Under the pieces are notes generated by a model, which was not told the DNA's origin, made no database searches, and saw nothing but the letters and a program-made list of their open reading frames with translations. The position numbers and the translations under genes were made by a program. DNA of 64,000 nucleotides from contig NC_059075.1 of NCBI RefSeq assembly GCF_020497125.1, forward strand, positions 36,120,003 to 36,184,002, written 5' to 3'. Below, piece after piece: positions 57,227 to 64,000 of the stretch. The DNA comes from Mauremys mutica (taxonomy: Eukaryota > Chordata > Testudines > Geoemydidae). Each line of letters opens with the position of its first letter. The first letter of the stretch is position 1.

Positions 57227-58021
57227 TGTAATGGGGCGGCTGCCCCACTCCCTGAGAATTTAAGCTGCAGCAGGCCAGTGGCCCTGCACAGACTGACAGC
57301 CAATAAGAAAAGGGCTTATTGGGAGCCAATCAGGGCCCAGATTGGAAGCAGCCAATCAGGGCCAGGCTCAGCCCTATAAAAAGGCTGCTCAGGGAGGGAG
57401 CAGGTAGTCTGTCCCAGGCCTTTGACAGGGGAAGTTGATCTCCAGAGTGGGGAGACCAGCACCGTGGACAGTGCAGTGCTGGCTGGGCTTGGGGAGCAGA
57501 AGGGAGCCCCAGCCTGAAGCCTGCCAAGCTGCAGGCCCTGAAGGGAAGGGCCTAGTGGGTGCAAGGGGCTGTAGGAGAAGCAGCCCAGGGAAGTGGACAG
57601 ATGAGGGGAGAGAAGGAGGACAGCGAGGCTTCCGCCAGAGTAGAGAGCAGGCCTGGGTCCCTCCCTTTCCCTCCTTGCAGTGCACCAAGCCATCGGCCAT
57701 GGGGAGCGGCCATCATTGACTACACCAGATCCCTGACATGAGGGATTAGACTCTGGGGGTGTGGTTGGACATGGTGGCTGGGGTGTAGGAAGACTGCTGA
57801 TCCCCCCCCCAGAAGGGGGTGTGGATGGACTGAGGGGCACTGCCGGAGGGCAATGGTCCTGAAGAGGATGCCGTGAGCTGGTGAGCGTCACGGGCTCAGA
57901 CGCCAACCAAGGGCGAGACAATGGGCAGGACACCACCCGGAGCGGTTGCTCTACTGGACTGAGCTAATTCCTGGAGACAACCAGTAGGAGGTGCTGGGTG
58001 GTGAGTTCCAACCTTGTCACA
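57227..58021 (+). mobile_element. Solo LTR of an LTR retroelement
   Basis: Starts TGTAATGGGG and ends CTTGTCACA (TG...CA). A perfect 5-bp duplication acatc lies at 57222-57226 and 58022-58026. A TATA box (tataaa, 57375-57380) fixes the probable orientation. No second LTR, primer site or internal genes remain, so recombination between two LTRs is the likely origin. It is GC-rich, and the open frames of up to 206 codons on the minus strand have no domain. I did not see a canonical AATAAA signal. Endogenous retrovirus is the likeliest source (5-bp duplication), but the family is not identified. Confidence 0.92.
57375..57380 (+). promoter_or_regulatory. TATA box of the solo LTR
   Basis: 'cctataaaaagg', 148 bases from the LTR start. 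Position and context fit a U3 promoter. No evidence that it is active. Confidence 0.6.
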
Positions 58022-58614
58022 ACATCCCAGAATGACTTTTTTTTTTTTGCATCAGTGTTACACTGTGGACTCATATTTAGCTTGTGATCCACTATAATCC
58101 CCAGATCACTTTCTGCAGTATTCCTTCCTAGGCAGTCATTTCCCATTTTGTATGTGTGCAGCTGATTGTTCCTTCCTAAATTTAGTACTTTGCATTTGTC
58201 CTTATTTACTTCAGACCATTTTGCTAGTTTGTCCAAATCATTTTGAATTTTATATCATCCAAAGCACTGGCAGCCCCTCCCAGCTTGGTATAGTTCACAA
58301 AATTTATAAGTATACTTTATACGCCATTATCTAAATCATTGATGAAGATATTGAACAGAACTAGATCCAGAACTGGATCCCCACCCTTCCAGCTTGATTG
58401 TGAACCACTGATAACTACTTTCTGGGAATGATTTTCCAACCATTTATGCACACACCTTATAGTAGTTTCATCTAGATTGTATTTCCCTAGTTTGTTTATA
58501 AAAAGGTCATGCAAGACAGTATCAACGCCTTACTAAAAACAAGATGTACCACATCTACTGCTTCACCCCTATCCACAAGGCTTGCTATCCTGTCAAAGAA
58601 AGCCATTTGGGAGA

Positions 58615-59236
58615 CTGAGCTGGATTCTGTCCTGCCTCACACATCATCAACAGAATTATTAACTAAGAAGCAATTGCAGAGTCCTTATTGCTGTTAACAA
58701 TACATAACTCCCAAATAAGTCAGCTTGACATTCAGATCGTAGGTTGAATTTGCAGATCTGGCCATTAGAAATAAAAAGCCTTTTTATCTATAACATGAAT
58801 AGATTTGGTCACTGACAGACACAAACTATGGAACCCCAAGATGTTTATTTACTATATCACTTTTCAGAGTAATAGGTTTTCATTGAGATGAAAAGAGGAA
58901 GTTCCCACCTCTCAGAGCTGACCTTTCTGTTTGCAGATTTGGAAGATAGAATTGCAGAGGTTTATATTTGGGTAGAAATAGGCTACAAGATTTTCTAAAA
59001 AAAAAAATGGTGCCCAATATTTAGGCTTCTGAATTGAGGAAACTAATTTGGGCTTTTTTCTTCTTCTTTCCTTTTTTTTTTTTTTTGAGATTCAAATCTT
59101 TATAAACCAGTAAAACACAAATTGTCAACATCACATGTCAAAATATACAAATTAAATATCCTTTAATCAACTCATACCTGTTTTCACTGTTCATTCATTA
59201 ATACATTTGAAAAACTCAAAAAAAGCCAAAACTCAC
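58615..59236. other. Unassigned non-coding DNA
   Basis: A T-run at 59071-59086. Nothing else recognised. Confidence 0.5.
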
Positions 59237-59247
59237 AAATCTAAATG

Positions 59248-59380
59248 ACATGCGTCTGACAAAGTGGTATTCACCCACGAAAGCTCATGCTCCAATACGT
59301 CTGTTAGTCTATAAGGCGCCACAGGACTCTTTGCCGCTTTTTACAGATCCAGACTATCATGGCTGCCCCTCTGATACTTG
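59248..59380 (+). mobile_element. Penelope-like tail, single copy with full 3' end
   Basis: Sense on the plus strand: hammerhead-like block (59253-59286), 'cgtctgttagtctataaggc', 'gccacaggactctttgccgc', 'tttttacagatccagactat', and the tail ending 'ggctgcccctctgatacttg'. It begins a few bases upstream of the hammerhead block. A perfect 11-bp target duplication aaatctaaatg is at 59237-59247 and 59381-59391. Confidence 0.93.
59252..59290 (+). ncRNA. Hammerhead-like motif, core mutated (G8 to A)
   Basis: GCGT, CTGACAA, shortened stem II (GTGG...CCCAC), GAAA, GCTC, ATGC. CUGANGA has become CUGACAA and stem II has lost bases, so it is probably inactive. Confidence 0.55.
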
Positions 59381-59391
59381 AAATCTAAATG

Positions 59392-60460
59392 CCTCTATTT
59401 TGGCTCTAATAAGTTCTCAAGCAGCATTTTTTCTTATTTTGCCTGGTTTTTTTTTAATTGCTTATTTTTAATGGAAATATTTTTGTCAGTTTGTGTGTGT
59501 AGGGTAAAGTTGATGTTTATTAATGCTTACGGATAATCTAATTCTTCTAAGTCTCAGTACAAGCCTGAGAGAAATATATCATGCCAGGAAATTTGAAAGC
59601 AGCAGTTGTGAAACCCAGCATAGGCCTTGCTAGGCCTTGCCACTAATTGTCAAATGTAGGAGTGTGGAGGATTTGAGGGGGTCCTGGGAATTGTGGAGTA
59701 GAAGGTTAAATGGGCTTTTCAAGGAATTGTATGAGGAAGAGCTGACTCCACAGGTTCAAATAGGCATTCAAACCAGACAATGAAACTGTTTGCACTATGC
59801 TCTATTGTGATAGGCAATGTGATTGGCTTTATACCATGACAGCAGAAGACTCGTGAGGCCTTATCCCGTTCCAACAAACACAACCTCACAGGTTGACAGA
59901 GAAGCATCATGAGAGCATACAGACTGAATCCAGCTTTGCACCATGGGGTAGAGGGATTTCTTGATGATCTCAATTTCTATCTGCAACTAACCCCACCCCA
60001 ACCCTTGATCATTTATGAATGCCATCCTGCACTCCTCATGGTTCCTTCAGTCAAAATGGTAAAACATTATGCTGCACCCTCTCTTTCTTTTTGCTGAATA
60101 GCTCAATGACTTCATTGGGTATTCTAACATATCACACTTTTCTGTTACACTGATTGTTGGCCAGGTGTCAGTGCCACTATTTCTTAAACTGACTTAATTA
60201 TTGCTGTGTAATACATTACATTTGACTGTTTATTGTAAAATCAATATGACTGACATTACAATCAATATTGTTCATTGTTTTAAAATGTTGTACAATGACC
60301 AGCTTGTCATATTAATGGCAGACAAGCCTGACTGTGCACTATTAATGACGTTTTAGCATGGTGCATTTTCAGATTCCTCCACGCATGACCTTATGTCTTT
60401 CAGGTAAAAAATCGAGCAGTTACTCACCCTCATTAAATAGCCAGTGTGAGACTGTGATGA
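59392..60460. other. Unassigned non-coding DNA
   Basis: No gene or recognised repeat. The 84-codon minus-strand frame at 59719-59973 has no domain. Confidence 0.5.
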
Positions 60461-60462
60461 AG

Positions 60463-60850
60463 TAAATGCATTAATAATATCTGGCATTTAGATAGCACAT
60501 TTCCTCTGAGGATTTCAAAGCACTGCAAAAACATTAATGAATGAAACCTCATGACACCACTCAGATGGGTAGGCCAATTGACAGAGGAATAATGGCCAAC
60601 ATTTTTTGGAGGAGAATGCACATAGCTGCACATTTCATACACCCAAAGCACACAAGGAGGCCAGAGCTCTGCCTAAACAAAGTCCCAGCATTCAGATACA
60701 CATTGGATGTGTGTCACATGAAGCTTGTACTTGTAAACTTCTGTACACACACTTTTGAAAATGCAATCAAATGAGATTTCCCATGGTCACACAGTGGGTC
60801 AGTGGCAGAACTGGAATAAGTCAGAAGTCCTGATTCAATGTCCCCCCACA
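60463..60850 (+). repeat. MIR-like repeat, interrupted
   Basis: 'tttagatagcacatttcctc' and 'caaagcactgcaaaaacatt' at the start, then 'cccatggtcacacagtgggt', 'cagtggcagaactggaataa' and 'agtcctgattcaatgtcccc' near the end match the MIR core in order. About 160 bases in the middle (60600-60765) are not MIR. Confidence 0.65.
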
Positions 60851-62940
60851 CTGACAACTAAGCTGAATTTCTTCTCATGAAAACAAGTGGTGAATTGGAA
60901 AAAAAGAAGAGATAGTCTTCTAAGCTGTGCCCACAATGTATACTCCACCTACCTGAGACATCACTCACAATAGATTGTTCAAATGTTCAAAATATTATTT
61001 TAAAAAAGATCATTCCATTTGTTACACATGGTTTATGTTTTCAAGTGTATCTCAGCAACCAAAACACACAGATTAAATTTTTTAATGAAAACTTAGATTC
61101 TGTAGAACAAGAAAGCAACATAAAGGAGATGTTGGTACACTACACCACCACATATCAGATCAGTCCTAGCCCTTCATGAACTCATTTATTTTTCTACAAC
61201 ATGCATCTAAATGGGTTACTGGAAAAGTGTGTCTTTGTGTGTTTAATTTGTAGTAGACAGAAAAGATCTTCATGATAGGAACCTTGTTTTCTTACTAGAA
61301 GCAAGGGGAGACTAAACACTTGAATTCAAACTTTACTTGCACACATACTAAATCTGTAATGGACTGAATCCAAATACTTGATCCAAACATTCTCCAGATC
61401 GGGGGTTTGGAATCTGGCTCCAAATCTGAACTCTCATATTTCAAGGTGTTCAGATTTGGTGCTTGGATTCAGCTCACTGCAAACTGTGAAGAACCATCAC
61501 ATCTTCTTGTACAGAATGTTTGTAAAGCACCCTAGCACCCATTTCAATTTAGAAATAATAGCTAGCAACAATAATAATACTCTTCCAACAATCACAGTCA
61601 GCAGCTGTGATGTGTCTGGATCATTGCATGTATTTCTTACAGAAGTGGTTAAATCCCCATCATCTGAGCCATTTAAAACTCCAGAGGGTAAAGCAATAGA
61701 AAATATATTTTAGGGAACAATCATGTACCGTTTGGGATGGATTAGAATACCTTGTAGGTCTGTTCCATCTATAATTTCTATTATAGTTTCTTGAGTTACT
61801 TAAGTTTCACTAACAGGCTACTCCAATGTAGAAATGTATCTGAGAGCAGACCCTTCTATCTCCAAGTGGGCTTTGCAAGTAATGAATTCTCCATTCAATT
61901 ATGTAATTTGACTATTTGTACATGTTAATAAAACCTATCCTCTTCTTGAGTGGCATGTACATTATCATTGGATTAAATTAGTGGCATCTGCCATTGGTTT
62001 GAGATTTCACCAGATGATAGACAGTGCAGCACTGGCAGCAGTGATGAGAAAACACGTTATCTCAGAGATATTTTTTTCTTTGCTTTTCCCTACCCAAACA
62101 CTACCTTTTTCTGCTTGCAATTATGATAATGTCTGCTTCAGGTACCAGCCAAATTATTACCCCTGGAGTTACCATATGAGATATTTAGTGCCATTGGCTC
62201 CTGGGAAACAAATAATTTCCCTTATGATAAATGACCAATTGGCTTATAAGTGGGGGTGGGGAGGACGGAACAAAAATTGCGACACTGCTGACTCCTATTA
62301 AAATATTCTGGTTTACAAATGCTAATAAACTATTACTGAGTATAATTGTCAATTTGATTTACCTTGTTTCATCAAAGTATTGCAACATTAAAGACTTTAA
62401 AAATCAAGTCTCTCTGCTGAGTGCAATGGGATGTCATATTTTGCATAGACAGTCAGTGGTGAGAATACTAACAAGTATTAATTTGTTAACATTAGACATA
62501 GCCCCATAGTGAGATCTCAAATAAAACAAACAGGAACAGCTGGCTGGCCTGCATAGTCACCATTTACTGGGTTCCCTGGATACTCAAAGGGATATTGCAA
62601 ATATTTACATGGGTGAATAGTCCCATTAAAGTCAATAAAGAGTGAGGGCTTCTACTCATGTGAATATGGGAGTGAAAGGGACACAATATAAACATGGAAG
62701 AACATGGGTGAGTCTGAAAGATATGATGAATATGAGGAAAGACATGGCTGTTCATAGTGTCTGAAGCTGATATCACAGTATCTCAAGTGTTCTTTTGAAC
62801 CTCACAAATCAGACTACAGAGCCACAAGGATGTGAACAGATGTGACATAGGAATGTGTAGGATCCCACTGAAGATGTAGCATGACATTTGGCCCTTTTTT
62901 CAAATCAGTTTTTCACATCTGTCTTTCTTAGAGTGCTTAC
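60851..62940. other. Unassigned DNA with minor repeat traces
   Basis: 61710-61790 ('tagggaacaatcatgtaccg', 'accttgtaggtctgttccat') resembles the last part of a plus-strand CR1 3' UTR. 62600-62680 has a GAAGTCAAT-type repeat. No gene. Confidence 0.45.
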
Positions 62941-62944
62941 ACTA

Positions 62945-64000
62945 TTTACTGATAATTGTTTTCCATTCAGGTCTGTCCTTTGCTGTGTCTTCAGAGTCAT
63001 CAATATTTATTCTGCATGAGTTGAGATTCTGCTTCAGGGTGTCTTTGAAGCATTTATATGGATGAACCTTCCTGCACATTCTGAGTTTCAGCCCACCAGG
63101 ACTTTTGGGGGAGTCTATCATCATCCATTCTGATAATATGACCTGTCCATCTAAGCTAAATTTTGACAATCATTGCCTCCATGCTGGTTGTTTTTGCTCT
63201 TTCGGTGATGTTAAAGTTTGACACCTTGTCTTGCCAGCGCACCTTCAGAACAGAGCAAAGATAGCACATGTGGCATTTTTCAAGTTGCTCAATGTGTGCA
63301 CAGTCAATGTTTCACATCAGTATAAAAGGGATGCCATCACTGCTGCATTGTATAACATCAGTTATGGTGATAGTTTGATGGTGTGCTGGTTGAGTATCCT
63401 GTGGTGAAGTGTTTCAAAAGCCTGGCTTGCCTTTCATAATCTGTTTGATATTTCTTGATCCAGGGAACTGCCACGTTATGTAAAGTGGTACACATTGTTT
63501 TTACCACAGTGGTAGTGGTTGATGGGGTTGGTCAGAAGAGGACTTCAGGGTTTTTTTACAGGCTGATGATGACTCTGAAATATTTAGTTGCCTCTGAGAA
63601 CATGTTAAGGACACTTTCACTTTCTATGATTAAGTAGAGCACAATCATTTGCAAAAAGGGCTTCACAAGAGTTCCTCAAGAACTTTTACCTTTGCAGTAA
63701 ACCTTCAGGGATTGAAGAGTTTTCCATCAGTTCTGTACCTTATGTAGAGGCTCCTTTGAAGATTGTCAGTTGTATAATTCAGAATGTCTGGAAAGAAGAA
63801 ACCATAGAAGGCCTGTGCCAGGATGGAGCCTTGTTTCACCCCTTAGATATGGGAAATGGTTTTGAGAGACCATCATCTGAGAGTACTTGATCAGTCATTT
63901 CTTCGTGGAATTAATATATGATGTTAATGAATTTGATGAGGCAGGCAAACTTTTCTAGGATTTTCCAGAGGCTATTTCTGCTCAGTGTAGAACATTTTTT
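62945..64000 (-). pseudogene. Non-LTR retrotransposon reverse transcriptase, C-terminal half (runs off right edge)
   Basis: On the minus strand, several frames together give the RT C-terminal region of a LINE different from CR1. From about 63840 leftwards: GVKQGSILA, then LNYTTDNLQRSLYIRYRTDG and KLFNP, then a catalytic box that reads FAND instead of FADD (about 63632-63664). Next come 'QLEKCHMCYLCSVLKVRWQD' (near 63230-63290) and, in the open frame 63169-62942, KFSLDGQVILSEWMMIDSPK with FKDTLKQNLNSC and DRPEWK, the conserved C-terminal block of that LINE group. Stops and frameshifts break it. I do not assign a clade. The 5' part is outside the window. Confidence 0.85.

Larger units (their letters stand above)
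56651..58610 (-). mobile_element. CR1 LINE split by a solo LTR
   Basis: CR1 3' end at 56651 ('gttatcataggactggaagg' on plus). ORF2 fragments on the minus strand: 57094-56849 (MTYESRLKKLGLVSLEKKRL), and beyond the inserted LTR 58236-57964 (VNKDKCKVLNLGRNNQLHTY, SDLGIIVDHKLNMSPQCN) and 58514-58317 ([13 protein letters not shown]). The copy is truncated near 58610. The order on both sides of the LTR is continuous once the LTR and one acatc are removed. Several stops and frameshifts. Confidence 0.93.

Noticed and set aside
57316..57936. 206-codon minus-strand open frame
   Set aside because: It lies wholly inside the GC-rich solo LTR, antisense to its TATA box, is proline- and serine-rich, and has no domain. 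Overlapping long frames on the other strand show this is composition.

Overview
This window looks like intergenic or intronic DNA from a turtle (Testudines, probably a cryptodire). I found no protein-coding exon, tRNA gene or rRNA gene that I could defend. The taxonomic call rests on the repeats: abundant CR1 LINEs with sauropsid-type 3' ends, short-inverted-repeat DNA elements whose ends resemble ones common in turtle genomes, and several copies of a retroelement tail (core around 'ACGAAAGCTCATGC', end around 'GACTAACACGGCT') that I know as very abundant in turtle genomes. The open reading frames here are short and nearly all lie inside repeats or arise by chance. The exceptions are decayed reverse-transcriptase fragments of LINEs.

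Layout. 1-659 is the 3' end of a plus-strand CR1. 660-11900 is mostly unassigned, with a few short DNA elements and old retroposon tails. 12-17 kb holds a MITE, a perfect 129-bp duplication (13586 and 15147), and a CR1 interrupted by a Penelope-like fragment. 18.5-25 kb contains a cluster of Penelope-like tail copies: fold-back elements at 18571-18748 and 21645-21858, a decayed inverted pair at 22680-23282 with a MITE inside, and a single copy at 24527-24650 that keeps a hammerhead-ribozyme-like core. hAT-type non-autonomous elements with perfect 8-bp target duplications lie at 25431, 33737, 39580, 42277 and 42292. 41965-43660 is a CR1 carrying one hAT element inside another. 49.4-50.5 kb, 55.2-55.8 kb and 56.65-58.6 kb are further minus-strand CR1 copies, the last split by a 795-bp solo LTR with a 5-bp target duplication. 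52128-52636 is the largest fold-back, with 227-bp arms. 62.9-64 kb is the decayed C-terminal half of the reverse transcriptase of a different LINE.

The most interesting content is the Penelope-like family. Its copies carry a hammerhead-type motif (CUGANGA, a hairpin, GAAA, then a short closing helix). They occur repeatedly as tail-out inverted pairs with 10-16 bp target duplications. In three subfamilies with different sequences, the last bases of the tail are complementary to a segment just upstream, which suggests a conserved 3'-terminal RNA stem. The link to Penelope-like elements comes from general knowledge of these turtle repeats and of hammerheads in that group. No Penelope coding sequence is in the window.
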